Assembly: GCF_000960995.1 (NCBI RefSeq)
Contig: NZ_CP009434.1
Location: forward strand, 1,054,001-1,118,000
Direction: 5' to 3'
DNA length: 64,000 nt
DNA from: Burkholderia glumae LMG 2196 = ATCC 33617
GTDB lineage: Bacteria > Pseudomonadota > Gammaproteobacteria > Burkholderiales > Burkholderiaceae
Made by a program: the position numbers and the translations under genes. Positions 54,115 through 63,229 of this stretch are shown one piece after another. The first letter of the stretch is position 1; each line of letters opens with the position of its first letter. The notes beneath the pieces were generated by a model. That model had not been told where the DNA came from and made no database searches. It was given only the letters and a program-made list of their open reading frames with translations.

Positions 54115-54387
54115 ATGGCTTTTCCTACCGCAGTCAACAGCCAGGTCACCGATTCGGTTTCCGAGGCCAATACCGAGGTCGTGGGCACCGCGCCGGCGGT
54201 TGCCATGGGCAACCTGTTCGTCGCCACCGGCCAGGCGCTGTCGAATGCCGCGCACAACGCCACCAACAACCAGAACCAGTCCTACGTGACGCTGCAGACC
54301 AGCACCATGCAGGGCGTCTCGACGCTGCTGGGGATGGACACGGCCACCACGGGGGTCGTCTCGCAGAAGATCCTCGGCCTGGTCTGA
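54115..54387 (+). CDS. rebB: RebB-family R-body protein, copy 6
   Basis: Protein of 90 residues, the most diverged of the full-length copies (VSEANTEVVGTAPAVAMGNLF, NNQNQSYVTLQTSTMQGVS). It has the same length and fold pattern. Different RebB paralogues probably play distinct roles in R-body assembly. Confidence 0.9.
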   Translation: MAFPTAVNSQVTDSVSEANTEVVGTAPAVAMGNLFVATGQALSNAAHNATNNQNQSYVTLQTSTMQGVSTLLGMDTATTGVVSQKILGLV

Positions 54388-54454
54388 CGTCCGCGGGGCG
54401 CCATGCGAGCGCGCGGCCCGGCCATGACGCCCACCGGCCGACGCCGCCGCGATC

Positions 54455-54664
54455 ATGAGCCGCGCCGCACCGGACGGGCTGCCGATCGCGCTGGTGCCTT
54501 GCGCCGCCATGGGCATGACGTATCTGGCCATGGCCGACAGCATCGCGCTGGCGATGGCCAACGCCGTCGCCAGCCAGCAGCGCGGGCAGGTGCTGGGCGA
54601 AGCGGCGCTGGCGCAGGTGCTCGCGAAGATACTGGCGTCGGCCGCAGGCGGGCAGTCGCCGTGA
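54455..54664 (+). CDS. Short RebB-like protein
   Basis: Protein of 69 residues. Its middle (MTYLAMADSIALAMANAVASQQRGQ) lines up with the RebB core but it lacks the QITDS start. No clear ribosome site is seen, though it lies in the operon order. It may be an accessory Reb protein or a decaying copy. Confidence 0.6.
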   Translation: MSRAAPDGLPIALVPCAAMGMTYLAMADSIALAMANAVASQQRGQVLGEAALAQVLAKILASAAGGQSP

Positions 54665-54693
54665 TGGATCAACCTCATTGAATGGAACGGAAC

Positions 54694-55314
54694 ATGAGCA
54701 ACGTGCCTGATACGGTCAACAGTCAGATCATCGATGCCAACGCCAGCATCGTTACGCTCGCCACCGGGCAGGCGCCGGCACAGGCGTTCGGCATGCTGGA
54801 CGCGGTGCTGCTGGAAACGCTCGGCATCGCGATGTACAACGCGGTCAACCGGCAGCAGGGCTCCGGCATGATGAGCGCGGCCGCCGTCACGACGGCCTGC
54901 GCGAAGATGCTGAGCGTGCCGTTCGACCTCGCGCCGCCGCCGCCGCCCGCCGTCGAGCCGCCGCCGGGCGTCGAGCCGCTGCCCGGGCCGCCCGCGCCAA
55001 CCGATCCCGCCGCCATGGTGGCCGCGGCGAATGCCCAGGCCCAGGCCGCGCTGGCCACGCTGCAGACCCAGGCGCAGCTCGCGCAGCTCACGGCCACGCA
55101 GGCGCAGCAGGACATGCAGAACCTGTCGACCAAGCTGCAGGGCGGCGTGGCGTCCGCCTCCCCCTCGTCGGGCAAGTCGGGCACGTCCGGCACGTCCGGC
55201 ACGCCGGCCTCGGCCGATAGCTCGGGTTCCGCGAGCGCGGCGGCGCCGCCGAGCACGTCGGCCTCGACTGGCGCCCCGGCGTCGTCGAGCACCTCGGCTT
55301 CGACCGGGTCCTAG
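54694..55314 (+). CDS. RebB-like domain with Pro- and Ser-rich extension
   Basis: Protein of 206 residues. The first 80 are RebB-like (VNSQIIDANASIVTLATGQAPAQAFGM, then NAVNRQQG), then a Pro-rich linker (about 85-110), a coiled-coil Ala/Gln stretch (about 110-150), and a Ser/Ala/Gly/Thr-rich tail. It could link the ribbon to another structure or cap its end. ATG at 54694 is preceded by GGAAC; 54682 is an alternative. Confidence 0.72.
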   Translation: MSNVPDTVNSQIIDANASIVTLATGQAPAQAFGMLDAVLLETLGIAMYNAVNRQQGSGMMSAAAVTTACAKMLSVPFDLAPPPPPAVEPPPGVEPLPGPPAPTDPAAMVAAANAQAQAALATLQTQAQLAQLTATQAQQDMQNLSTKLQGGVASASPSSGKSGTSGTSGTPASADSSGSASAAAPPSTSASTGAPASSSTSASTGS

Positions 55315-55445
55315 GAAGCCGGCCGGGCCCGAACCGACAATCGTCCGGCAATGGCGAGACATGAGCGCCGGCGCCGAATTCGTCATCGCAGTGATGCCGC
55401 GATCCGGCAGCAGTCCGGCGCGATGCCCAAGCTACGGAGTTATCG

Positions 55446-55793
55446 ATGAGTACCCCGAATGTGAATCCCCAAGTGGTCGATGTGATCAACCAGTCGCAGT
55501 TGGCGACGATGAGCCCGCAGGTGGTGCTCACGAGCGGCGCCGGCAAGGCCTACCAGGCAGTCGCGCAATCGTCGGCCATCGCGATCCAGGACGCCACCGA
55601 CGCGCTGCGCAACATCGCCACGATCGCCACCACGGCGGCCGGCGTGGCCATGGCGCAGCTGCTCGCCACCGGCGACCAGAAATACGTCACGGTGCTGCAG
55701 CAGGCGCAGTCGCTCGTCACGACCGCATCGAGCGATTTCGGCCAGATCAGCAGCACTGCGGCGGCGCTGCTCAAAGAATTCCCCGCAGGCTGA
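55446..55793 (+). CDS. RebB-like protein, longer form
   Basis: Protein of 115 residues with a RebB-like start (VNPQVVDVINQSQLATMSPQ) and core (GKAYQAVAQSSAIAIQDATDAL), plus a C-terminal helix (VTVLQQAQSLVTTASSD). GGAG precedes the ATG. It lies between the fusion protein and the 398-residue unknown. Family assignment is by pattern. Confidence 0.68.
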   Translation: MSTPNVNPQVVDVINQSQLATMSPQVVLTSGAGKAYQAVAQSSAIAIQDATDALRNIATIATTAAGVAMAQLLATGDQKYVTVLQQAQSLVTTASSDFGQISSTAAALLKEFPAG

Positions 55794-55813
55794 CCGACGA
55801 CGGAGACGTTTCC

Positions 55814-57010
55814 ATGACGCTGCATATCGCTGCGAGCCAAATCCAGCAGCCCTCCCGACTTTCCGCTTCGGCGCGCTCCTGCCTGAGCCTGATCGACGGC
55901 GGCATCCAATGGCTGCAATGGGCGATCCAGTCGCCGGCGCAGCATTTCAGGCTGCCCGACGAAACCCAGATGCTGTGCGCCGTGCAGCAGGGCCTGCATG
56001 GCGATCCGTTTTGCCTGCTGCCGGTGTCGGAGCTGCTGGTGAGCCCGGCCAAGCTGATGACCATGGGCGGCAACGACCTGCAGACGCTGACGAGCGTCGA
56101 GGCGCAGGGGACGGCCAAGCCCGACCCGGTGCTGGAAAACCAGCTGGCGAGCCTGCTGGCGCGCCATCGGCTGGTGCGCCGCGCCGACATCGCCGCGCTG
56201 CCGACCTGGCTGGGCCAGCTCGGCATCGACACCAGCCCGGTGTTCCAGTGCCTGTCGCTCGACGACGCCGTTGCGCTGGTCGAGCTGATGCGCACCGTGC
56301 CGAGCCAACGCAGCGCCGACGCCAACGCGGCGCCGGATACGCCGGCCGAGACCCGGGCCTCGGCCGCGTTTGCCGCCGCCGAGGCGCGCACGCCGATGGA
56401 GTTCGTCGACTACATGCGCTTCCATCAGGTGCTGTCGGCCCGCAACCTCGCGGCGCAGGCGCAGACGCTGCTGCACGCCACGCTGCCCGAGCTGTTCGGC
56501 AGCCTCGAAGGGCCGCAACTGCGCGGCCTGCCGACGCCCGACACGGTCGTGCAGGTGGTGCGCGACTGGTACGCGCAATCGCGCCAGCTCGGCTTTTCGC
56601 GGCTCTCGCTCGGCGCGCTGCGCATGGTTCAGCGCACCGGCTATCCGGGCGGCAGCGAGCCCGACGTGCGGACCGCGCTGTGGCGCTACACCACGGCGGC
56701 GCAGATCCTGCTGTCCTCGGCCACCAGCGTTTCCGCGCGGATGGGGCAGGACGGTCGCACCTGCAGCTACGAGCTGCGCCGCGGCACGCAGGTCGCGGTG
56801 CTGTGCCTCGACAGGCACGGCGTGATCTCGCTCGACGATTTCATCGCCGACACGTCGCCCGCCACGCAGTCCGGCGGTACGTCGGGCGCGCCGGGCGCGG
56901 CGCCGGCTTCCGGCGGCAAGCGCGCCGGCACGAGCGGCGGTGCGCAGCCGCAGACGGCTGCGTCGCCGAGCGCGGCGCTCGATGATTTCGCACTCGGGTA
57001 CGCGGCATGA
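55814..57010 (+). CDS. Reb-associated protein of unknown function
   Basis: Protein of 398 residues that I do not recognise. It is helical, with no signal peptide or membrane span; a Pro/Ala-rich linker lies at about 170-190, and the C-terminal about 50 residues are Gly/Ser/Ala-rich and likely disordered. The segment LTSVEAQGTAKPDPVL and the later SARNLAAQAQTLLHATLPELFG give no clear motif. GGAG precedes the ATG, 20 bases after the RebB-like gene, so it is within the reb operon. It may assist assembly or regulation. Confidence 0.7.
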   Translation: MTLHIAASQIQQPSRLSASARSCLSLIDGGIQWLQWAIQSPAQHFRLPDETQMLCAVQQGLHGDPFCLLPVSELLVSPAKLMTMGGNDLQTLTSVEAQGTAKPDPVLENQLASLLARHRLVRRADIAALPTWLGQLGIDTSPVFQCLSLDDAVALVELMRTVPSQRSADANAAPDTPAETRASAAFAAAEARTPMEFVDYMRFHQVLSARNLAAQAQTLLHATLPELFGSLEGPQLRGLPTPDTVVQVVRDWYAQSRQLGFSRLSLGALRMVQRTGYPGGSEPDVRTALWRYTTAAQILLSSATSVSARMGQDGRTCSYELRRGTQVAVLCLDRHGVISLDDFIADTSPATQSGGTSGAPGAAPASGGKRAGTSGGAQPQTAASPSAALDDFALGYAA

Positions 57011-57036
57011 CTCTCTCCCTATTCCGAAAGGCCAGC

Positions 57037-57561
<525 letters not shown>

Positions 57562-57937
57562 GGCGCGCGCACCCGGCCGGCACGAGCCGGCGACGGAGCG
57601 GGAGGCCGGTGCGGCGGCGCGTCTGGCGCGATCGCGGGGCTGCCCGCCGCGCCAACGCCGCGGCGCCCGCCCCCGGCGGCCGAACGGCCGCGCGGGGCGG
57701 GCGCGGGCGTCACACTTCGATCACCAGCGCGCGCCGGCGACGTGATTGTCTTGGGAGTTGCCGCCGTGCGAGGGCGACCGGCATGGTTGCCCGCATTCGC
57801 ATGGTCTGGCCGGAGCTGCCGTTCGATGTGAGAGAGCTCGAACGGAATCAAATGAATCATGCCGACGTCGTCGCGTGAACTGTTCTGCACTCCGGAACGT
57901 CGTGACGCGATCGGTAGGAAGCGTGTTACGGGGCCAT
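57562..57937. other. Intergenic region before the Reb regulator
   Basis: About 375 bases. The left half holds the nested palindrome (57663-57704). The right half is less GC-rich and likely contains the regulator's promoter, but no hexamer pair is clear. Upstream in-frame codons of the regulator ORF here look non-coding. Confidence 0.5.
57663..57704. repeat. Nested palindrome at the end of the reb operon
   Basis: Outer arms GCGCCCGCCCC and GGGGCGGGCGC enclose GCGGCCG-AA-CGGCCGC. Eighteen base pairs can form a very stable hairpin. It has no T-tract, so if it ends transcription it is not a standard terminator. Confidence 0.6.
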
Positions 57938-59629
57938 ATGATGAAGACGCAGCTTGAGTACGAGAGACCAAGGCAGATCATTTCGGAGACGAATGCGATG
58001 TTGCCTTTGCCTACCACGGACGAACTGGAATCCCTCTGGCAAGAATCGGTCGCGCAAGGCGGCGACAACGGCACGTTCCTTTCCACGCTGCTCGCCAACG
58101 TGAAGGGCTGGCTGCCGGTCAGCGAGATCATCCTGACCGTGGAGCCGGGGGGCGCGGGCAGCTGGGTGACGCCCGTCTCGGCGGCCCAGCCGCCGCTGTG
58201 CTGGTCGGCCAGCGGCATGGCCTGCGGCGCCGGCACGCTCGCCGAGCGCGCCGCCGAGACGCTCGTGCTGCGCTTCGCCGGGCGCCGTCTCGGCACCCTG
58301 CAGCTGTTCTGGCTGCCGGGCGCGGGCGCCGACGCGAACAGCTCGGCACTGGTTGCCGAACTGGTGCGGCGCCTGCGCTGGGTGGTGCTGCGGCACACGT
58401 TTCATGCGGCCAACCTCGGGCCGATGGCGCGCTCGACGCTTTGGGTGGGCGCGGGCCGCGCGATCCAGCGCTTCACCGAGCATCTCGAGGTGGCCGTGCG
58501 CAGCCATTTCCCGGTCTACATCGCCGGCGAGTTCGGCACCGATCCGAGCTCGGTGGCGGGCGCGCTGCACGTGTTCCGCTGCGGCGTCGATGCGCCGTTC
58601 GTCGAGATCCGCGGCGCGCATCCCGAAGGCTCGCCGGCCGAATGGTTCGCGCGCGCCAAGGGCGGCACGCTCTACATCAACGGCATCCAGGACATGGATC
58701 CGGCGCTGTTGTGCGAACTGCCCGGCTATCTGCCGTCGCGGCTCGGGCAGTGGGCGAGCTCGCCCGCCAAGGGCGAGAGCTGCCATCTGGTTTCGTCGGG
58801 GCTCGCGCGCGCCGAGCAACTGATGGAGGCGCCGGCGCTGCCGCGCGCGCTGATGGCCGAGCTCAGTCTCGTCGAGCTTCACGTGCCGCCGCTGCGCGCG
58901 CGCATCGACGATCTGCGCGCGCTGTTCTCGCACGTCTGCCAGTGCGTCGGTCACGACATCGAGCTGCATTGCGACGACGATGCCTGGCAGTCGCTCGAAC
59001 GCCGCGCCTGGCCGGAAAACCAGCTCGAACTGACGCGGCTGGCCGCGCAGCTGGCGCTGTCGGTGCAGGACCGCAGCGTGCGGCTCAGCGACCTCGCACC
59101 CGCGGCGGCGCCGGTCGCCTTGCTGCTGGCCCCGGCCGTGCAGGACGCGGCAGCGCCCGCGGACGATGCGCCCGCCGCCGCCGGCGAGGACGCCGCGAGC
59201 GGCGAGCGCGCCGACGCGCGAGCGCTGCCACGCAGCGCCGCCTCCTGGGCGCAGTACGTGCTGCAGGCCGAGCATGGCGCGGGCGGCGAGGTGGAGGCGA
59301 TGCTGCCGCGGGCGCTGGTGCGCGCGCTGCGCCATCTCGCGGCGCACTACTGCGATCCGCTGACCCAGCCCGATCTCGCCTCCGCTGCGTGCACCAGCGC
59401 CTCGCACCTCACGGCGCTGTTCCGGCGGCATCTCGGCGTCAACTTCAAGACCCTGCTCCAGCACATGCGCGTGCAGCGCGCGCGCGACCTGCTCTGCGAA
59501 TCGCGCATGGTGCGCGTGTCCGACGTCGCGATCCGGCTCGGCTTCGCCGATCTCAGCCACTTCGAGCGCTGCTTCAAGCGGATCACCGGCTGCAGCCCGA
59601 GGGAATACCGGATGCGATTCGCGCCGTGA
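57938..59629 (+). CDS. Regulator with degenerate sigma54-type AAA+ domain and AraC HTH
   Basis: Protein of about 563 residues. Residues 165-385 resemble an NtrC-type AAA+ domain whose key residues are lost: Walker A reads GEFGTDPS (no GKT/S, 198-205), the Walker B strand reads GGTLYINGIQD (DE lost, 242-252), and no GAFTGA loop is seen, yet VPPLRARIDDL (316-326) and WPENQLELTRL (358-368) persist. An Ala-rich linker leads to an AraC helix-turn-helix (about 465-560; LASAACTSASHLTALFRRHLG). It probably activates the reb operon without ATP-dependent sigma54 action. The start is chosen at 57938; 57998 with GGAG is possible. Confidence 0.85.
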   Translation: MMKTQLEYERPRQIISETNAMLPLPTTDELESLWQESVAQGGDNGTFLSTLLANVKGWLPVSEIILTVEPGGAGSWVTPVSAAQPPLCWSASGMACGAGTLAERAAETLVLRFAGRRLGTLQLFWLPGAGADANSSALVAELVRRLRWVVLRHTFHAANLGPMARSTLWVGAGRAIQRFTEHLEVAVRSHFPVYIAGEFGTDPSSVAGALHVFRCGVDAPFVEIRGAHPEGSPAEWFARAKGGTLYINGIQDMDPALLCELPGYLPSRLGQWASSPAKGESCHLVSSGLARAEQLMEAPALPRALMAELSLVELHVPPLRARIDDLRALFSHVCQCVGHDIELHCDDDAWQSLERRAWPENQLELTRLAAQLALSVQDRSVRLSDLAPAAAPVALLLAPAVQDAAAPADDAPAAAGEDAASGERADARALPRSAASWAQYVLQAEHGAGGEVEAMLPRALVRALRHLAAHYCDPLTQPDLASAACTSASHLTALFRRHLGVNFKTLLQHMRVQRARDLLCESRMVRVSDVAIRLGFADLSHFERCFKRITGCSPREYRMRFAP

Positions 59630-59715
59630 CGAGGCGCGCGCCCGGCCGGCCCCGTGCTGCGGCGCACGGCCGGTCCGCCGCTGCCGGCGGGCGCGTGCCC
59701 GGTTGCCGCCGAGGC

Positions 59716-59743
59716 AAAAAAAAGCCACGGATTGCTCCGTGGC
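59716..59743 (-). terminator. Rho-independent terminator on the minus strand
   Basis: On the minus strand: GCCACGGA-GCAA-TCCGTGGC stem (8 bp) directly followed by eight Ts. In plus direction there is no T-run, so it does not serve the AraC-type regulator upstream. No minus-strand gene is recognised to its right. Confidence 0.8.
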
Positions 59744-60118
59744 GATAATTGTCCAGTCAAGAGGGGGGGATGACTGGGGTCTGGCCGCCTCAGATCACCG
59801 GGTGCCGGGGTGGCCGGGAGGATGATCGCGAGACGGGTCCCATTCTTCTGCCCCTGCGCCCGCGAGTCAATTTCCGGCAGTTAAGCGCGATTAGGAAGAC
59901 TTACGAAGTCTTTCCGAAACGAGGGCGCGCCGCCGGCCGGCGGCAGCGCCCGAACGCCGCCGCGCCCGGCTCGGGCACCGCCGCAGGTGCCGTGGCCGTC
60001 CGCGCCGGTTCGCCGCCCCGGCTTCGACGATATTTCGGCATCTCACCGAAACTTGCCGCTGCTGCCTTTCGATTGGATCGCCTCGTTCTTTCGGCAGGGT
60101 ACTGCGCGATTTCGAAAT

Positions 60119-60131
60119 GATATAACATATC
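60119..60131. promoter_or_regulatory. Zur-like box 1 (GATATAACATATC)
   Basis: A palindrome of GATAT-AAC-ATATC. On the minus strand it reads GATATGTTATATC and matches box 2 at 12 of 13 positions. The GTTATA core is that of zinc-uptake-regulator sites. It lies 169 bp upstream of the receptor gene. Confidence 0.6.
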
Positions 60132-60218
60132 GATCTGGTACTTTTCTTCCCCCCGTAAGCCGGCCGGCGCTCGCGCGGCGGGACTCTTTCAATCGAGGGC
60201 CCGTCGCGCGTTTAAAAT

Positions 60219-60231
60219 GATACGTTATATC
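60219..60231. promoter_or_regulatory. Zur-like box 2 (GATACGTTATATC)
   Basis: It lies exactly 100 bp after box 1 and 57 bp before the chosen receptor start, where it would overlap the promoter. Under the Zur model zinc-loaded Zur shuts the receptor gene off. Confidence 0.62.
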
Positions 60232-60287
60232 GTGTCGAAATCGCCGGCATGCGCGCGGAGGCTCCTTCACGACAACGCTCGATCACC

Positions 60288-62447
60288 ATGCGCGACTCCG
60301 CTCGTTTGCCATCCCGCCTTTCGCCCCGCTCCGCCTCGCGGGTTTCGCCCCGGAGCCGGTCCTGCCTGCCGCCTTGCCGCGCCGCGCGCGGGCTGCCGCC
60401 GCTGACGCTGATGTTCTTGGCCAGCCTCGCCCATGCGCAATCGGCCGCCGGATCCGCGGCCGCGCCGGCCATCGTCACGCCCACGCCCACGCTCGCGCCG
60501 GTCTTCGTGACCGCGAATCCGACCGGCGACACCGAACTGATTTCGCCTACCGCCTCGATCGGCGGCGACGCGCTCGCGCAGCGCCGCGCGAATTCGCTCG
60601 GCGCGACGCTCGACGGCCTGCCCGGCGTGTCCACCACGACCTACGGGCCGATGGTGGGGCGCCCGATCATCCGCGGCATGGACGGCGACCGGATCCGGCT
60701 GTTGCAGAACGGCGTCGCGTCCTACGATGCCTCGTCGCTGTCCTACGACCACGCGGTGCCGCAGAATCCGCTGTCGATCGAGCGCGTCGAGATCGTGCGC
60801 GGGCCGGCCGCGCTGCTCTACGGCGGCAACGCGATCGGCGGCGTGGTCAACACCATCGACAACCGGATTCCGCGCGAAGCGCTGACGGGCGTGTCGGGTG
60901 CCGCCGATGCCAGCTACGGCGGTGCGAACGACGCTCGGGCGGGCGCGGCGCTGGTGGAAGGCGGCAACGGCCGCTTCGCGTTCCATGTCGACGCGTTCGA
61001 CGACGAGGCCGGCAAGCTGCGGATTCCCGGCTTCGCGCGCTCGGCTCGGCTGCGCGCGCTCGACGGCCCCGACGTCGCGCAGCCCTCGGGCAGCCTGCCG
61101 AACAGCGACGGCCGCTCGCACGGCGGCGCGGCGGGTGGCTCGTACACCTGGGCGGACGGCTATGCGGGCCTGTCGTACAGCGGCTTCGAGTCGAACTATG
61201 GCTCGGTGGCCGAGAGCGATGTGCGCCTGCGCATGCGCCAGCAGCGGCTGGCCGCGTCGTCCGAGATCCGCAACCTTGCCGGGCCGATCTCGCGGCTGAG
61301 ATTCGACTTCGGCTACAGCGACTACCAGCACAAGGAAATCGATGACGGCCAGACCGCCACCACGTTCCGCAATCACGGCTACGAGTTCCGTGCCGAGGCG
61401 CGCCATCGCAAAGTCGGGCCGTTCGAGGGCGCGTTCGGCGTGCAGGCCTCGCAGAACACGTTCTCGGCGCTCGGCGACGAGGCACTCGTGCCCACCACGC
61501 AGACCACCAATGTCGCGCTGTTCGGCCTCGAGCAGTGGCAGGCCACGCAGGCGCTGAAGCTGAGCCTGGGCGGCCGCCTCGAGCACGTGAAAATCGATCC
61601 GACGCCGGGCGGCAACGCGCGCTTCGCCGGTGCCGAAGCGCGCGGCTTCACCGCCGGCAGCGCATCGTTCGGCGCGCTCTACAAGCTCGCTCCGCTCTGG
61701 TCGGTGGCGGGCAGCGTGTCGTACACCGAACGCGCGCCCACCTTCTACGAGCTCTACGCGAACGGCCCGCACGACGCGACCGGCCAGTACCTGATCGGCA
61801 ATTCGTCGGCGCGCAAAGAAAAGGCCGTCTCCACCGATCTCTCGCTGCGCTACGCGAGCGGGCCGAACAAGGGCAGCATCGGCGTGTTCTATACGCGCTT
61901 TTCGAACTACCTGACCGAATTCGACACCGGCCGGCTCGTCGACGACGAGGGCGAGCCGGTCGCGCCGGGCACCGGCGACGCGCTCGATGAAGCCGTCTAC
62001 CGCGGCGTGCGCGCCGAGTTCTATGGCTTCGAATCGAGCGGCAAGTGGCGCGTGTTCGAAAAGGGCGCCCACACGCTCGATCTCGAGCTGGCCGGTGACT
62101 ACACGCATGCGCGCAATGCCGAGACGGGCGAGCCGCTGCCGCGCATCTCGCCGCTGCGCGCGACGCTCGCGGCCGACTACGGCTATGGCCCGTTCGGTGC
62201 GCGCGCGCAGCTCACGCACGCCTGGTCACAGCACCGCGTGCCCGAGAACGATCTGGCCACCAGCGGCTACACCTCGCTCGGCGTGGTGCTGACCTACCGC
62301 TTCCACGTCGGCGCCACGCGCTGGCTCGCCTACCTGCGCGGCGACAACCTCGGCAATCAGGACATCCGGCTCGCCAGTTCGGTGGTGCGCGATTTCGCGC
62401 CGGAAGGCGGGCGCAGCGTGATGGCGGGCCTGCGCACCACGTTCTGA
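60288..62447 (+). CDS. znuD: TonB-dependent outer-membrane zinc receptor (ZnuD-like)
   Basis: Protein of about 719 residues. A long basic N-terminus precedes a signal peptide (TLMFLASLAHAQ). The plug domain (about 75-190) has the ZnuD pattern GPMVGRPIIRGMDGDRIRLL, then DASSLSYDHAVP and GPAALLYGGNAIGGVVN; the beta-barrel ends with the typical aromatic ...RTTF. It imports zinc across the outer membrane using TonB energy. Two Zur-like boxes upstream agree. The start is uncertain: 60249 or 60288, neither with a strong ribosome site. Confidence 0.88.
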   Translation: MRDSARLPSRLSPRSASRVSPRSRSCLPPCRAARGLPPLTLMFLASLAHAQSAAGSAAAPAIVTPTPTLAPVFVTANPTGDTELISPTASIGGDALAQRRANSLGATLDGLPGVSTTTYGPMVGRPIIRGMDGDRIRLLQNGVASYDASSLSYDHAVPQNPLSIERVEIVRGPAALLYGGNAIGGVVNTIDNRIPREALTGVSGAADASYGGANDARAGAALVEGGNGRFAFHVDAFDDEAGKLRIPGFARSARLRALDGPDVAQPSGSLPNSDGRSHGGAAGGSYTWADGYAGLSYSGFESNYGSVAESDVRLRMRQQRLAASSEIRNLAGPISRLRFDFGYSDYQHKEIDDGQTATTFRNHGYEFRAEARHRKVGPFEGAFGVQASQNTFSALGDEALVPTTQTTNVALFGLEQWQATQALKLSLGGRLEHVKIDPTPGGNARFAGAEARGFTAGSASFGALYKLAPLWSVAGSVSYTERAPTFYELYANGPHDATGQYLIGNSSARKEKAVSTDLSLRYASGPNKGSIGVFYTRFSNYLTEFDTGRLVDDEGEPVAPGTGDALDEAVYRGVRAEFYGFESSGKWRVFEKGAHTLDLELAGDYTHARNAETGEPLPRISPLRATLAADYGYGPFGARAQLTHAWSQHRVPENDLATSGYTSLGVVLTYRFHVGATRWLAYLRGDNLGNQDIRLASSVVRDFAPEGGRSVMAGLRTTF

Positions 62448-62647
62448 CGCGACCGCGGGCGGCTGGCCCGCTGGCGGGGATTCGCGCGGCGCCGCGCAGG
62501 TCGTGCCGGCACGGCGCCGCAAGTTCGGTAAGATGGCACGCGCAGAAAGCCGATCACGGCAAGCAACCGCCCACGGCGCCTCGGCTCGCGAGCGCACCGG
62601 CGGCCATGCCGGATCACTGTTCCTCCGCCTTATCTTCCGGGATCGAT

Positions 62648-63103
62648 ATGACGAGACGAAGCACGACGGGACGACGCGCGATGCGCGCCTGCCTGGGTAC
62701 CTGCCTGAGCGCCGTGCTGCTGGGCGTGGCCGGCGCGAGCCTGGCCGCGCCGCTCTGCCAGACGCAGACGCAGGGCAGCCACACCTCGAAGCTCTGCATC
62801 GAGCAGACGCCGTTCAAGCACGACTACTACACGCTCTGGGTGGACGACGCGCCCGTCTTCATGCTGCCCGACGACTACGTCGAGAACGTCTCGCTCACGC
62901 ACACCGTGCCCGAGGACGATTCGAACGAGTTTCCGCTGTCGAAGCAGGGCATGCACAGCGTGGCGATCACGGGCGGCTGCCGTCCGCTCGTCGAATTGCA
63001 GGGCGCTGGCAGCGCCGCGGTCAGCGTGGAGACGGGGCGCGTCTGCTCGTTCGTCTGGGGCCAGCAGGCGCTGGTGAAGGACATGCGCTTCCGGTTCGAA
63101 TAA
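62648..63103 (+). CDS. Small secreted protein of unknown function
   Basis: Protein of 151 residues with a signal peptide (LGTCLSAVLLGVAGASLAA; cleavage near Ala-Pro about 35). The mature part has four cysteines (for example LCQTQTQ, LCIEQTP, GGCRPL and RVCSFVW) that could make two disulfides. Beta-rich and about 115 residues long, it resembles no family I can name. It lies 200 bases after the zinc receptor; whether it is co-regulated by Zur is unknown. Confidence 0.7.
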   Translation: MTRRSTTGRRAMRACLGTCLSAVLLGVAGASLAAPLCQTQTQGSHTSKLCIEQTPFKHDYYTLWVDDAPVFMLPDDYVENVSLTHTVPEDDSNEFPLSKQGMHSVAITGGCRPLVELQGAGSAAVSVETGRVCSFVWGQQALVKDMRFRFE

Positions 63104-63229
63104 TGCGCCCGGACGGCCGGCCGCCTGTCGCGCCTTCGCGCGTGGCGGGTGCGGCGGGCCGTTCGTTCGACAGGCCGTGCGCACGGCCGCGCAGGCGCCA
63201 CGGCGAGGGCCGCGGCGGGTCGCCGGCCG

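Larger units (their letters stand above)
59630..60287. other. Intergenic region between Reb regulator and zinc receptor
   Basis: About 660 bases. It holds a minus-strand terminator (59716-59743), an inverted repeat GGAAGACTT-ACG-AAGTCTTTCC with one bulge (59894-59915), and two Zur-like boxes (60119 and 60219). ORFs in it are weak. The unpaired minus-strand terminator hints at a short minus transcript. Confidence 0.55.

Noticed and set aside
57746..57937. N-terminal extension of the Reb regulator
   Set aside because: The added residues are Arg/Cys-rich with no domain, and the TTG start has no ribosome site.
59749..60120. 123-residue plus-strand ORF before the zinc receptor
   Set aside because: Poor codon character, no ribosome site, and it overlaps hairpin and Zur-like elements.
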